Origin: Anaerolineae bacterium UTCFX2
GTDB lineage: Bacteria; Chloroflexota; Anaerolineae; Anaerolineales; UBA4823
DNA length: 64,000 nucleotides
Direction of reading: 5' to 3'
NCBI GenBank assembly: GCA_002050125.1
Contig: MWTA01000020.1
Span: 18,213-82,212, forward strand
Shown here: positions 45,722-56,137 of the stretch, in pieces
How the letters are laid out: every line of letters starts with the position of its first letter
Numbering within the stretch: the stretch's first letter is position 1
Notes under the pieces: generated by a model
Told to the model about the DNA's origin: nothing
What the model saw: only the letters and a program-made list of their open reading frames with translations
Database searches by the model: none
Program-made: the position numbers and the translations under genes

Positions 45722-47161
45722 ATGAGGGCAGTTCCCGGTGATTTCCTGGCAATCGATCGTAAGTCACGCGCCCGTGTGCTTTCGATGGACATTTCGAATC
45801 GTCCGGTGGACGAACGCGTCTGCGATTTTGAGGACGTGGTCATTCCGCTCGATCCCGAAACAGCCATGTTTGAAGCTTCAAGATGTATACAATGTCCCGA
45901 TCCGGCGCCGTGCGTGCAGGCTTGTCCGGCGCATAACGATATCCCTTCCGCAATGTGGTTGATCGAACATGGGCAATTTTTAGAGGCGGCTCAGCTTTAC
46001 CGCCAGACCAGTTCGCTGCCCGAAATCTGCGGGCGGGTTTGCCCTCACGAACAGCTCTGTCAGGGCTCCTGCACGCGCATCAAATCGACCTCTCCGGTGC
46101 TGACCGGCGCTCTCGAAGCTTTTGTAACAGATTACGAACGCATGCATTACGGCAGCGTTGATATTCCAGTTGGACAGCCGACCGGGAAGAAGGTGGCGAT
46201 CGTAGGTTCGGGTCCAGCGGGCATGGCGTGCGCCGAGCAGCTCGTTCAGCAGGGGCACCAGGTGGCGGTCTTTGAAATGAGGCCCGCGGCCGGCGGTCTG
46301 TTGACTTATGGTATCCCGAGCTTCAAGCTGCCGAACCAGGTTGTCGACAGCCGTTTGCTGGACCTGGAGCGGGCGGGCGTTGAATTTGTAAATGACATCT
46401 GCATTGGTAAAGACAAAACAATCGATGACCTGTTCGACGCCGGTTATCAAGCTGTTTTCGTGGGGGTGGGCGCCGAGATCGATGCTCCGATGGAAGTTCC
46501 CGGTGAGGACCTGCCGGGCGTGTACAAGGCGACCGACTTCTTGATGCGCGGCAATGTCGCGCCGGATATCCTGCCGGATGCGCTGCGCGGAAAACCGATC
46601 GTCGGGCGCAAAGTCGCTGTGATTGGCGGCGGCGATACGGCTTCCGATTGTTTGCGAACCGCGTTACGCCTGGGGGCTGAGGAAGTGGTCTGCCTTTACC
46701 GCCGCACCGAGAAAGAGATGCCCGGCGGGCGTCACGACCGCGAACTCGCCAGGGAGGAAGGGGCGGAATATCAGTTCCTGACTCAGCCGGTGCGGTTTAT
46801 CGCTGGCGAAGACGGGCGGCTGGCTCAAATCGAGTGCATCCGCATGGAGCTGGGCGAACCGGACGCCAAGGGGCGCCGCCGTCCCGTTCCGGTGGAAGGC
46901 TCGAACTTCATCGTCGAGGCGGACTGCGCAGTGCTGGCGCTGGGCTACTGGCCCGATACGACCATCGGCGACAGTACCCCAGACCTTAAGACCCACAAAT
47001 ACGGCTTGATTATCGTTGACCCCGATACCGGCGCGACTTCGCGGCCCGGCGTATACGCTGGCGGCGACGGCGTAACAGGACCGGACCTGGTCGTTACGGC
47101 AATGGTGGCAGGTCGCAAGGCGGCTGAGGCAATGGACGATTATCTGCAGGGGTTGGATTAA
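45722..47161 (+). CDS. GltD-like NAD(P)H oxidoreductase with two FAD/NAD domains
   Basis: A 479-residue member of the glutamate-synthase small-subunit family. Cys motifs CIQC..CVQACPAHNDIP and CGRVCP..CQGSC bind two 4Fe-4S clusters. GSGPAGMACAEQL binds FAD and GGGDTASDCLRTALRLG binds NAD(P)H. No gltB lies next to it, so it may be a NfnB/SudA-type subunit or a glutamate synthase subunit partnered from elsewhere. ATG 45722 follows GGAGG at 45710-45714 with 7 nt spacing. A perfect CRP-type site lies upstream and a terminator downstream. Confidence 0.88.
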   Translation: MRAVPGDFLAIDRKSRARVLSMDISNRPVDERVCDFEDVVIPLDPETAMFEASRCIQCPDPAPCVQACPAHNDIPSAMWLIEHGQFLEAAQLYRQTSSLPEICGRVCPHEQLCQGSCTRIKSTSPVLTGALEAFVTDYERMHYGSVDIPVGQPTGKKVAIVGSGPAGMACAEQLVQQGHQVAVFEMRPAAGGLLTYGIPSFKLPNQVVDSRLLDLERAGVEFVNDICIGKDKTIDDLFDAGYQAVFVGVGAEIDAPMEVPGEDLPGVYKATDFLMRGNVAPDILPDALRGKPIVGRKVAVIGGGDTASDCLRTALRLGAEEVVCLYRRTEKEMPGGRHDRELAREEGAEYQFLTQPVRFIAGEDGRLAQIECIRMELGEPDAKGRRRPVPVEGSNFIVEADCAVLALGYWPDTTIGDSTPDLKTHKYGLIIVDPDTGATSRPGVYAGGDGVTGPDLVVTAMVAGRKAAEAMDDYLQGLD

Positions 47162-47205
47162 GCCGCGCGCAGCGATAATTTCAACGGCATTTGCGGTATA
47201 ATCAA

Positions 47206-47240
47206 CGGGTTGCGTGCCTGGGGAGCAGCAACCCGTTTTT
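47206..47240 (+). terminator. Terminator after the GltD-like gene
   Basis: CGGGTTGC (47206-47213) pairs with GCAACCCG (47228-47235), followed by TTTTT. A TATAAT at 47249-47254 then offers a -10 for gyrA. Confidence 0.85.
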
Positions 47241-47353
47241 CATCTATATATAATAAGCTTATACAGGCGGTTCCTGGACTTTGCTTGATTTTGGGCTTGC
47301 GGTCTTCAGGAGCCAGCTTTTTGTCTGGATCTCAATAACTCAAGGAACACCAA

Positions 47354-49819
47354 ATGGAAATCGGCGCTGTCCAACAAGTGGATATCGATGAACAGATGCG
47401 CGCGGCATATCTCGATTATGCGATGAGCGTGATCGTGGCGCGGGCGCTTCCCGACGCCCGCGATGGGCTGAAGCCAGTCCACCGGCGCATCTTGTATGCC
47501 ATGCACGACATGGGGCTGCGGCACAATTCGGCGCATAAAAAATCCGCGCGCATCGTGGGGGAGGTATTGGGGAAATACCACCCGCACGGCGATACGGCGG
47601 TGTACGACGCGATGGCGCGCCTGGCGCAGGACTTTTCAATGCGCTATATGATGGTTGATGGGCAGGGCAATTTTGGCTCGATCGACGGCGACCCGCCGGC
47701 GGCGATGCGCTACACCGAGGCGCGCCTGACCAACATGGCGGAGGAGATGCTGGCGGATATCGACCGCGATACGGTCGATTTTAGCGACAACTTCGACGGC
47801 TCCCTTCAGGAGCCCTCAGTGATGCCCGCCCGGCTGCCCAATCTGCTGCTCAACGGTGCTTCGGGTATTGCGGTGGGAATGGCGACAAACATCCCGCCGC
47901 ACAACCTGCGCGAGATCACCGCGGCGTTAGTTTATCTTATCGAAAACTTCGACCGGATCGATGAAGTTCCGATGGAAGAGTTGTTGAAGCGCGTCCCTGG
48001 ACCCGACTTTCCAACCGGCGGCATCATCGTTGGCGCTGAGGGAATTTCACACGCTTATTCCACCGGCAAAGGGCGGATCGTGCTGCGCGGGCTGGCGCAC
48101 ATCGAAGAGATGGGCGCCAACCGCCACCGGGTGGTGATCACCGAGATCCCCTACCAACTCGGTAAAAACAGCCTGATCGAACGCATTGCCGACCTGGCTC
48201 GTTCGGGCAAGCTGGATGACATTTCCGATCTGCGCGACGAATCTGACCGGCGCGGGATGAGTATTGTGATCGAGCTCAAGCGCGGCGCCCATCCGAAAAA
48301 GGTGCTCAACCAACTGTATAAGTACACTCCGCTGCAGTCCACATTTGGCGTGCAAATGCTGGCGTTGGTCGATAATGAGCCGCGCTTGCTTTCGCTCAAG
48401 CGCGCGCTGCAACTATTCATCGAGCACCGCATCGAAGTGATCCGGCGGCGCTCGGAATACGATCTGAACAAAGCGCGTGAGCGCGCCCATATCCTTGAAG
48501 GGCTGTTGATCGCCCTGCAGAACCTGGACGAGGTAATCGCAACCATCCGCAACTCGCCGGATGCGGATGTTGCCAAAGAGCGCCTGATCAGCCGGTTTGC
48601 GCTCAGTGAACGCCAGGCGCAGGCTATTTTGGACATTCAACTCCGCCGCCTGGCAGCCCTAGAGCGCCAGAAGATCGAGGATGAACATAAAGAAATCCTA
48701 GAACGGATCGCCTATCTGGAAGACTTGCTGGCGAATCCCCAGAAGGTGCTGCAGGTGATTCGCGAAGACCTTGAGCAGATCAACGAAAAGTATGGAGACG
48801 ACCGGCGAACCCGGATCGCGCGCGAAGCCCGCGAGGAATTTCATGAAGAGGATTTGATCCAGGACGAGGCTGCGCTGATCAGCATCACTCAGCTTGGTTA
48901 CGTGAAACGGGTTGCGCCAACCGCTTTTCGGGCGCAGAGCCGCGGCGGACGAGGCGTCACCGGACACACCACTAAGGACGAAGACGAAGTGTTGATGGTG
49001 ATCCCGGCGCGCACGCTGAATACAGTGCTTTTCTTTTCCGACCGCGGAAAAGTCTATTCTGAGAAAGCCTATCAGATCCCCGATGCGGACCGGAGCGGCA
49101 AAGGGATCTCAATTGTGAACGTGTTAGCGCTGGATGCGGGAGAGACGATCACCGCGGCAGTGGCAGTGCCGGGGTTCGACGCGGAGCATTACTGCATCAT
49201 GGCAACGCGCAACGGGCGCATCAAACGCATTGCATTGAGCGATTTTGCGACGGTGCGACCCTCGGGGTTGATTGCCATCAATCTGAATGAAGGGGATCAG
49301 TTGGGATGGGCGCGCCTGACCAACGGGCAGAACGAAGTAATTTTGGTGACCGAGCAAGGGCAGGCGCTGCGTTTTGCGGAAAGCGAAGTCCGCCCGACCG
49401 GGCGCAGCGCCGCCGGCGTTGCCGCCATCCGGCTGGGGAAGAACGATCACGTGACCAGCATGGAGGTGATCGAAGAGGGCGGCGACCTGTTGGTGATCAC
49501 CAGCCAGGGCTATGGAAAGCGTACGCCTTTGACGGAGTACCCAGCGAAAAGCCGGGCGGGGAAGGGCGTGGTGACGATCAACCAGAGCACGCTGAGAAAA
49601 ATTGGGCTGATCGTCTCGGCGCGCGTGGTGCAAGAGGCGGATGATCTGACGATTATTTCAGCCAACGGTGTGGTGTTGCGGATGAAGGTGAAGGATATCT
49701 CGCAAACCGGGCGGGCGACGCGTGGGGTCATTTTGATGCAGCCCCAACCGGGCGATTCGGCAGCGTCAATGGCGCGGGTCGCCCAGGCGGAACTGCTGCG
49801 CCAGGAAGAGAAGGGTTAA
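47354..49819 (+). CDS. gyrA: DNA gyrase subunit A
   Basis: An 821-residue GyrA. The catalytic Tyr lies in [11 protein letters not shown] near residue 121. The quinolone-resistance region reads [12 protein letters not shown], with Thr where E. coli has Ser83. The C-terminal beta-pinwheel carries a GyrA-box variant QSRGGRG near residue 535. It introduces negative supercoils with GyrB. An AAGGA site precedes ATG. gyrB is not in the window. Confidence 0.97.
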   Translation: MEIGAVQQVDIDEQMRAAYLDYAMSVIVARALPDARDGLKPVHRRILYAMHDMGLRHNSAHKKSARIVGEVLGKYHPHGDTAVYDAMARLAQDFSMRYMMVDGQGNFGSIDGDPPAAMRYTEARLTNMAEEMLADIDRDTVDFSDNFDGSLQEPSVMPARLPNLLLNGASGIAVGMATNIPPHNLREITAALVYLIENFDRIDEVPMEELLKRVPGPDFPTGGIIVGAEGISHAYSTGKGRIVLRGLAHIEEMGANRHRVVITEIPYQLGKNSLIERIADLARSGKLDDISDLRDESDRRGMSIVIELKRGAHPKKVLNQLYKYTPLQSTFGVQMLALVDNEPRLLSLKRALQLFIEHRIEVIRRRSEYDLNKARERAHILEGLLIALQNLDEVIATIRNSPDADVAKERLISRFALSERQAQAILDIQLRRLAALERQKIEDEHKEILERIAYLEDLLANPQKVLQVIREDLEQINEKYGDDRRTRIAREAREEFHEEDLIQDEAALISITQLGYVKRVAPTAFRAQSRGGRGVTGHTTKDEDEVLMVIPARTLNTVLFFSDRGKVYSEKAYQIPDADRSGKGISIVNVLALDAGETITAAVAVPGFDAEHYCIMATRNGRIKRIALSDFATVRPSGLIAINLNEGDQLGWARLTNGQNEVILVTEQGQALRFAESEVRPTGRSAAGVAAIRLGKNDHVTSMEVIEEGGDLLVITSQGYGKRTPLTEYPAKSRAGKGVVTINQSTLRKIGLIVSARVVQEADDLTIISANGVVLRMKVKDISQTGRATRGVILMQPQPGDSAASMARVAQAELLRQEEKG

Positions 49820-50022
49820 CCAAATAGAGGCGGCGCCACCCGACCGGTGACCAGGAGACAGGACGCGCTGAGCACGCAGGTCAACAGCAGCAGCAGCAGG
49901 GCGATCGCAAAGGTTTGAATGGGCGTCATGCCGAGAAAACGGGCTGGCGGGCGCGGCGTATACGATGCAGGCGCATCGTTTTCGAACGATTCACTCGCCT
50001 GTTGGCGCAAGTCTTCGATCAT
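49816..50022 (-). CDS. Small single-pass membrane protein
   Basis: 68 residues: a polar N-terminal half, then one hydrophobic helix ([21 protein letters not shown]). GGAGG precedes ATG 50022 with good spacing, which supports translation. Its stop overlaps the convergent gyrA stop. No family recognised. Confidence 0.55.
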   Translation of the reverse strand: MIEDLRQQASESFENDAPASYTPRPPARFLGMTPIQTFAIALLLLLLTCVLSASCLLVTGRVAPPLFG

Positions 50023-50046
50023 ATCACTACCTCCAAAAAACTTAGC

Positions 50047-50883
50047 TCAAATTTCTGAACCGGAGCCGGGCTTGATGGGTCTGAGGCGCACCTCGCCGGT
50101 CAGGAGCTTGAAAGTGTCCCCGGCTTGATCTTTCAGGACCAACCGGCACTGATCATCCAGCCCAACCAGGAAGCTCGGGCTGGCTGTGGAATGGTCCGGG
50201 ACGTTGCCGTTGATGATCTGCACCCACTCGTTTTTGAAAGCCAGCCGTTGATCCCAGGCGGCAATAAAAGCCGGTGAATTCAAGCGTTGACGCCAGTCGA
50301 GCAAGCTCTCTAGGATCGAACGCAACAACTCCAATCGGTCCACCTGCTGCCCAGTGAAGTTTTCGAGGTAGGTGGCTGGAAAAGTCACCTGGTCATCGGG
50401 CGGCGTTGAATTGGCTGCAATATTGATGCCGATTCCCAGAATGATTGCCGACAGGCTGTCGCCCTGCCACTGCGATTCCGCCAGCACACCGCAAAGCTTG
50501 CGCCCTTGCAGCAGTACGTCATTGGGCCACTTGATCTGTGGGCGCAGTCCATATTCGTTTTCCAGCGCGGCGCAGACCGCCAGTGTTCCAAGCGCAGTGA
50601 AGCGCAGCACGTGATCGGCGCGCTGCAACGCCGGATCAGCGCCGGTCTGGGGTCGCAGCGCCAGGCTGAACGCCAGGGCGCCGCCGGGCGGGGTGAACCA
50701 GGCGCGTCCCTGACGACCCTTGCCGGCGGTCTGCTCGTCGGCGAGGACCAGCGCCAGATCAGGGGCGCCGGCTGCCGCCCAGCGCGCGGCTTCGACATTC
50801 GTAGACCCGATGCGGTCAAAAAAGCGGAGCGAACCGAGCGGCAAGCCTGCAAGCGCGTCGATGATCGCGGAGAAATCTATCAT
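50047..50883 (-). CDS. birA: Biotin--[acetyl-CoA-carboxylase] ligase, no HTH domain
   Basis: A 278-residue ligase with the biotin-AMP loop GKGRQGRAW near residue 55, the KWPNDVLL motif and the C-terminal SH3-like domain. It attaches biotin to carboxylase carrier proteins. It lacks the N-terminal DNA-binding domain of E. coli BirA, so it should not be a repressor. ATG 50883 is chosen because a TATAAT at about 50893-50898 lies only nine bases upstream, excluding the longer frame. Confidence 0.9.
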   Translation of the reverse strand: MIDFSAIIDALAGLPLGSLRFFDRIGSTNVEAARWAAAGAPDLALVLADEQTAGKGRQGRAWFTPPGGALAFSLALRPQTGADPALQRADHVLRFTALGTLAVCAALENEYGLRPQIKWPNDVLLQGRKLCGVLAESQWQGDSLSAIILGIGINIAANSTPPDDQVTFPATYLENFTGQQVDRLELLRSILESLLDWRQRLNSPAFIAAWDQRLAFKNEWVQIINGNVPDHSTASPSFLVGLDDQCRLVLKDQAGDTFKLLTGEVRLRPIKPGSGSEI

Positions 50884-50973
50884 TGCAAAACAATTATACA
50901 TGAAGCAGGAGTCGCTGCCCGCCGCCTGAGAGAATCTGAAAATGAGAATTGCTGGACGATTCCGACCACTCTG

Positions 50974-51009
50974 TGATATACTCACGGGCGCTCCCGCCCC
51001 AGGCGGGAG
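50974..51009 (+). promoter_or_regulatory. Extended -10 promoter and 5' hairpin of rpsB
   Basis: TGaTATACT (TATACT at 50977-50982) is followed by a hairpin at the expected start of the mRNA: CTCCCGCC (50991-50998), loop CCA, GGCGGGAG (51002-51009). Leader hairpins of rpsB in other bacteria take part in S2 autoregulation; that role here is inferred. Confidence 0.55.
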
Positions 51010-51134
51010 ATATCGTGAATAACAGAAGCCTGAATAAGGCGCCATCTCACACGCTTCTCGACCAGACGGCGCGTCCGAGCTTCGGTCCCGGGCTGGGTAG
51101 AAGGAAGCGGAGGAACAACGCAAAGGAGAATAGT

Positions 51135-52166
51135 ATGACCATTATTTCCATGAAGGCGCTGCTGGAGAGCGGCGTCCACTTCGGACACCGTACGCATAAA
51201 TGGCACCCCGCCATGAAGCCGTACATTTTCACCGAACGAAACAGCATCCACATCATTGATCTCCAAAAGACTGTCAAGACGCTTCAGCAGGCTTACAGCC
51301 TGGTGCGGGATACGGTCGCGGAAGGCGGAACGGTGCTGTTCGTCGGCACCAAGCGCCAGGCGCAGGAAACGATCCAGGAAGAAGCCGAGCGAGCGGGGAT
51401 GCCTTATGTAACCGTGCGCTGGCTGGGCGGTATGCTGACGAACTGGCGCACAATTCGCGCCCGCATCAATGAACTCGAGCGGCTGGAGCGCATGCGCGAG
51501 CGGGGCGATTTCGGACGCGTGACCAAGAAAGAAGCGCTCATGTTGTCGCGCGAGATCGAACGCCTCGAGACCCTTCTGGGCGGCATCCGCGAGATGAACA
51601 ACCTTCCGGATCTGTTGTTCGTGGTCGATGTTCGGAGGGAGGCAACCGCGATACACGAAGCAAACCTGCTCAAAATCCCGGTCCTGGCTTTGGTGGACAC
51701 AAACTGTGACCCGCGCAACGTGGACTATGTAATTCCCTCCAATGACGACGCGATTCGCGCCATCAAGCTGCTGGTGTCGAAGATTGCCGATGCAGCGATC
51801 GAAGGCAAAGCCATGCGCAAGGACCTGCCCGAAGAAGCTCTGGCGCCCAGCCGGGTCGCCATGCAGGGAGTGGACGAGCCCGAGCTTTCCGATGAAGAAT
51901 TACTGGGCGCAGCGACGTTGGCGAAAATCTCCTCGCGGCTGCCAGTTTCTGAGGAAGTGGCGGATGAGGTGTTGGAAGAGCTTGAAGCCGAGGAAACGAT
52001 CGGCGAATTGGCGGAGCTCGAGGCTGAGGCAGAAGAAGAGGAGCTCTTGGAAGAGATCGTCGATGAAGTTGAGGCTGAGATCGAGAATGAGGTTGAGGCT
52101 GAGATCGAGAATGAGATAGAAGAAAACATCGAAGAAACATTGGATGACGAGGCTGAGGAAGAATAA
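51135..52166 (+). CDS. rpsB: Ribosomal protein S2 with long acidic tail
   Basis: A 343-residue S2. The core is standard: [26 protein letters not shown] and [23 protein letters not shown]. Unusually, about 90 residues follow the S2 core, of which the last 70 are extremely Glu-rich (for example [19 protein letters not shown]). Typical S2 is 230-260 residues. The tail includes a tandem 24-bp duplication. ATG 51135 has an AAAGGAG site. tsf follows directly. Confidence 0.95.
   Translation: MTIISMKALLESGVHFGHRTHKWHPAMKPYIFTERNSIHIIDLQKTVKTLQQAYSLVRDTVAEGGTVLFVGTKRQAQETIQEEAERAGMPYVTVRWLGGMLTNWRTIRARINELERLERMRERGDFGRVTKKEALMLSREIERLETLLGGIREMNNLPDLLFVVDVRREATAIHEANLLKIPVLALVDTNCDPRNVDYVIPSNDDAIRAIKLLVSKIADAAIEGKAMRKDLPEEALAPSRVAMQGVDEPELSDEELLGAATLAKISSRLPVSEEVADEVLEELEAEETIGELAELEAEAEEEELLEEIVDEVEAEIENEVEAEIENEIEENIEETLDDEAEEE
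52068..52115 (+). repeat. Tandem 24-bp repeat in rpsB
   Basis: Two identical, directly adjacent 24-bp units (52068-52091 and 52092-52115), each encoding the acidic octapeptide VEAEIENE. Confidence 0.95.
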
Positions 52167-52167
52167 G

Positions 52168-52770
52168 ATGGCAATCAGCACTGCACAAATCAAAGAATTG
52201 CGCGAGTTGACCGGCGCCGGAATAATGGAATGCCGTAAAGCACTCGAGAACGCTGACGGAGATCTTCAAAAAGCGCTGGATTACCTGCGCGAGAGGGCGA
52301 TGGCTACGGCAATGAAACGCGCTGACCGCTCCGCCTCCGAGGGTGTGGTGGAACTGTATTCGCACGGAAACGGGCGGGTGGGCGTGATGGTGGAGGTCAA
52401 CTGCGAGACCGATTTCGTGGGGCGCTCGGAGGCCTTTCGCACATTTGCCCACGAGATCGCCCTCCAGATTGCCGCTTCCGATCCAGTTTATATCAAGCTG
52501 GAAGACGTTCCCGAAGCTGTAATTGAGCGCGAGCGCGAGAGCGCCCGAAACCGAGCCAGGGCGGAGGACAGACCAGAAGCGCAACTGGACCAGATCGTCG
52601 AAGGGCAGCTTGAGAAGTTCAAAGACGAAGCCGTCTTGCTGCGCCAGCCCTACATCCGGGATGAATCGATCACCATCGAGCAGCTTCTGCTCCAGAATAT
52701 AGCCGCAATTGGAGAAAACTTGGTGATTCGACGCTTCGCCCGTTGGGAACTGGGCGAAGAAATCGAGTGA
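52168..52770 (+). CDS. tsf: Elongation factor Ts, short form
   Basis: A 200-residue EF-Ts. The N-terminal UBA-like helix reads IKELRELTGAGIMECRKALENA, and the TDFVGR motif lies near residue 80 (EVNCETDFVGRSEAF). It exchanges GDP for GTP on EF-Tu. The single-domain short form is like that of Thermus, and shorter than in E. coli. ATG 52168 begins one base after the rpsB stop. Confidence 0.96.
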   Translation: MAISTAQIKELRELTGAGIMECRKALENADGDLQKALDYLRERAMATAMKRADRSASEGVVELYSHGNGRVGVMVEVNCETDFVGRSEAFRTFAHEIALQIAASDPVYIKLEDVPEAVIERERESARNRARAEDRPEAQLDQIVEGQLEKFKDEAVLLRQPYIRDESITIEQLLLQNIAAIGENLVIRRFARWELGEEIE

Positions 52771-53550
<780 letters not shown>

Positions 53551-53661
53551 AATATACCCTTTTCTCTCTCTGCATTTTCGGGTATCCTATAACGTATAGC
53601 GAAAAGCCATTCCCGGTGGGCTGCGATTATCGTCAACCGATCATTACCTGGAGGCGTCATT

Positions 53662-54231
53662 ATGGAAACCTCGATGCTTAAAGAAGCATATAAAGAAGCG
53701 GAAGGTCGAATGAAAGGCGCGATCGTTTCTCTGGAAGATGAGCTGTCGGGCATTCGCACCGGGCGCGCCAACCCGGCGTTGGTGGAAAAACTTTCCGTAG
53801 AGTATTACGGATCGCCCACGCCGTTGGTGCAGTTAGCCACGATCAGCGTGCCGGAGCCGAGGATGATCTTGATCCGCCCATTTGACGCGGCAACGCTCAA
53901 AGCGATCGAGCGCGGCATTCTTGCCTCTGATCTGGGTCTCACGCCAAACAACGACGGCAAACAGATCCGCTTGAACCTGCCCCCGCTGACCGAGGAACGG
54001 CGCAGGGATCTGGTCAAACTCGTGCATACTCGTTTGGAAGAGGCGCGCGTGGCGGTCCGCAACGTGCGCCGGGATATGATCAAAGACCTGCGAGAGTTTG
54101 AACAGGAAAAACTTATCTCGGAAGACGATCTCAAGCGCGGCGAGGAAGAATTGCAAAAAATCACCGACGGTTTTATCGTGGAAATCGGTCAGGTAGGCGA
54201 GAAGAAAGAAAAGGAGATCCTGGAAGTCTAG
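53662..54231 (+). CDS. frr: Ribosome recycling factor
   Basis: A 189-residue RRF with the conserved SIRTGRANP-type motif (SGIRTGRANPALVE), PFDAATLKAIERGI and the C-terminal IRLNLPPLTEERRRDLVKL. It separates ribosomal subunits after termination with EF-G. GGAGG precedes ATG 53662. Confidence 0.97.
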   Translation: METSMLKEAYKEAEGRMKGAIVSLEDELSGIRTGRANPALVEKLSVEYYGSPTPLVQLATISVPEPRMILIRPFDAATLKAIERGILASDLGLTPNNDGKQIRLNLPPLTEERRRDLVKLVHTRLEEARVAVRNVRRDMIKDLREFEQEKLISEDDLKRGEEELQKITDGFIVEIGQVGEKKEKEILEV

Positions 54232-54256
54232 GCGAATTCCGCAGGATTAAAAAACT

Positions 54257-55027
54257 ATGGACTCAATAGACCAAAGTGGTCTAGACCAAAGTGGTCTCGA
54301 ACAAAACGATCTGCCGGAGATCATCCCTACGCACATAGCCATCATCATGGATGGGAATGGGCGCTGGGCGCTCGCCAGAGGGCTGCCGCGCCTGGCGGGT
54401 CACCGCGCCGGGACCGAGAATCTGCGCCGGGTCATCGAGGCATGTATCGAGTTTGGGATCCAATACCTGACGATTTACGCGTTTTCAACCGAAAACTGGG
54501 GCAGACCACAGGAAGAAGTCCAGGGTCTGATGAAAATCTTCGAAGACGTGATCGACCGCGAACTGCAAGAGCTGCATGATCAGGGCATCCAGTTGCGGCA
54601 CATCGGGCGCCTGGATCAGTTGGATCCGGTCTTTCAAGAAAAGGTGTCGCGCGCTCTGGAATATACGCGCGACAATCAACGTTTGGTCCTCGTGGTCGCT
54701 ATGAATTACGGCGGCAGAGACGAGATCGTCAACGCGATCCAGCGCATGATCCAGGATGACGTTACACCGGAAGAGGTGGATTACGGTCTGGTCAGCAAGT
54801 ATTTGTTCACTGCCGGCGTGCCGGACCCCGACCTGATCATCCGCACCTCGGGCGAACTGCGCGGGAGCAATTTTCTGATCTGGCAGGGGGCTTATTCGGA
54901 ATGGTATTTTCCGCCGGTTTACTGGCCCGATTTCGATAAAGACCAGCTCCGGCTGGCATTAGAAGAATTCAGTCACCGCGAAAGGCGGTATGGTCGGGTC
55001 GAAGCCGCAAAAAACCATCAATCTTGA
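54257..55027 (+). CDS. uppS: Isoprenyl transferase (undecaprenyl diphosphate synthase)
   Basis: A 256-residue cis-prenyl transferase. The pyrophosphate site IAIIMDGNGRWA is near residue 30, followed by HRAGTENLRRVIEAC and the C-terminal PDLIIRTSGELRGSNFLIWQ. It makes the lipid carrier for peptidoglycan. The N-terminal 20 residues carry a duplicated DQSGL unit. cdsA overlaps its 3' end by 38 bp. Confidence 0.95.
   Translation: MDSIDQSGLDQSGLEQNDLPEIIPTHIAIIMDGNGRWALARGLPRLAGHRAGTENLRRVIEACIEFGIQYLTIYAFSTENWGRPQEEVQGLMKIFEDVIDRELQELHDQGIQLRHIGRLDQLDPVFQEKVSRALEYTRDNQRLVLVVAMNYGGRDEIVNAIQRMIQDDVTPEEVDYGLVSKYLFTAGVPDPDLIIRTSGELRGSNFLIWQGAYSEWYFPPVYWPDFDKDQLRLALEEFSHRERRYGRVEAAKNHQS
54268..54297 (+). 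repeat. Tandem 15-bp palindromic repeat in uppS
   Basis: Two identical adjacent 15-bp units, each a dyad AGACCA-AAG-TGGTCT, at 54268-54282 and 54283-54297. They keep the reading frame and code for DQSGL twice. Confidence 0.9.
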
Positions 55028-55844
55028 AGATCTAATAAAACGCGTCCGGGTCGCGCTCGTTTTGATCCCGGTCGGGCTGGCGGCGAACATCCTGGGCGGA
55101 TGGGTCTACTGCCTGCTAGTCGCGCTGATAATCGGCGTTGCGGCTTATGAGTATGCGCTGCTGTATAAAGCTAGCGGGCTGCGCCCGGCGGTTGTCCTAT
55201 CGGTGGGGGCTGCGGTTTTAATCGTCATCGGACAGAGCTTTAACCGATTCGAACTTACCGCCCTCATCTTTACGGCGAGCTTGATGATCTCGGTGGTGTA
55301 CCATTTATTTGAATATGAGCGCGGGCGCGACCAGGCCGCGACGGATTTTGCGGTCACCATATCCGCAGTGGTTTATGTTGGCTGGCTCGGATCGTACTTT
55401 GTATCGCTGCGAAATTTGCCGGATGGATTCTGGTGGATGATGATCGTTCTGCCAGCGGTCTGGCTGGCGGATACGGCTGCCTATATCTTTGGCAAGCGGT
55501 TTGGCAAGCATAAGATGACCCGGCGGCTGAGCCCCAACAAGACCTGGGAGGGATATCTGGCAGGGATTCTGGTGGCTGCGCCGGGAACCGCTTTGCTGGC
55601 GCTGTTGTGGCAGTTATTGGGGGCAGGGGAGAGCATCTCGCCCTGGAGGGGCGCGCTGCTGGGGGGCGTCTTGGCGCTGCTCGCCATCTTTGGCGACCTG
55701 GGTGAAAGCATGATCAAGCGCCAGGCGAGCGCGAAAGACTCTGGACAGATATTGCCGGGGCATGGGGGGGTGTTCGACCGGATCGATTCCTGGTTGTGGG
55801 CTGGGGCGATCGGTTATTACCTCATCATGCTGGTTTTTTATTGA
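54990..55844 (+). CDS. cdsA: Phosphatidate cytidylyltransferase
   Basis: A 284-residue CDP-diglyceride synthase with eight or so membrane helices and the C-terminal signature SMIKRQASAKDSG..PGHGGVFDRIDS. It activates phosphatidate for phospholipid synthesis. The chosen start at 54990 overlaps uppS by 38 bp; a later start is possible because the first 10-15 residues are not conserved. Confidence 0.93.
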   Translation: MVGSKPQKTINLEDLIKRVRVALVLIPVGLAANILGGWVYCLLVALIIGVAAYEYALLYKASGLRPAVVLSVGAAVLIVIGQSFNRFELTALIFTASLMISVVYHLFEYERGRDQAATDFAVTISAVVYVGWLGSYFVSLRNLPDGFWWMMIVLPAVWLADTAAYIFGKRFGKHKMTRRLSPNKTWEGYLAGILVAAPGTALLALLWQLLGAGESISPWRGALLGGVLALLAIFGDLGESMIKRQASAKDSGQILPGHGGVFDRIDSWLWAGAIGYYLIMLVFY

Positions 55845-55865
55845 ATTAAGACGATTCCACTCGGA

Positions 55866-55894
55866 TTGACAGGCATTATCAGTCATGGTATGAT
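55866..55894 (+). promoter_or_regulatory. Promoter of the metK SAM riboswitch
   Basis: TTGACA (55866-55871), 17-bp spacer, TATGAT (55889-55894). Confidence 0.8.
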
Positions 55895-55926
55895 CAGCAC
55901 AATCAAATAAAAATGCCCCTTAGCGG

Positions 55927-56057
<131 letters not shown>

Positions 56058-56081
56058 GGCGAGCGATTTGCAAGTTGTATG

Positions 56082-56119
56082 GATTGCCCTTTCTGTACCA
56101 GAAGGGGCAATCTTTTTTT
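56082..56119 (+). terminator. Riboswitch-controlled terminator of metK
   Basis: A 14-bp stem (56082-56095 with 56099-56112, one G-U pair) with a three-base loop is followed by T7. Confidence 0.92.
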
Positions 56120-56137
56120 GGAGGTCAAAAAGAATAG

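Noticed and set aside
50949..51134. An S2 protein starting at 50949
   Set aside because: The extra residues are not S2-like, and the promoter, leader hairpin and AAAGGAG site show that translation starts at 51135.
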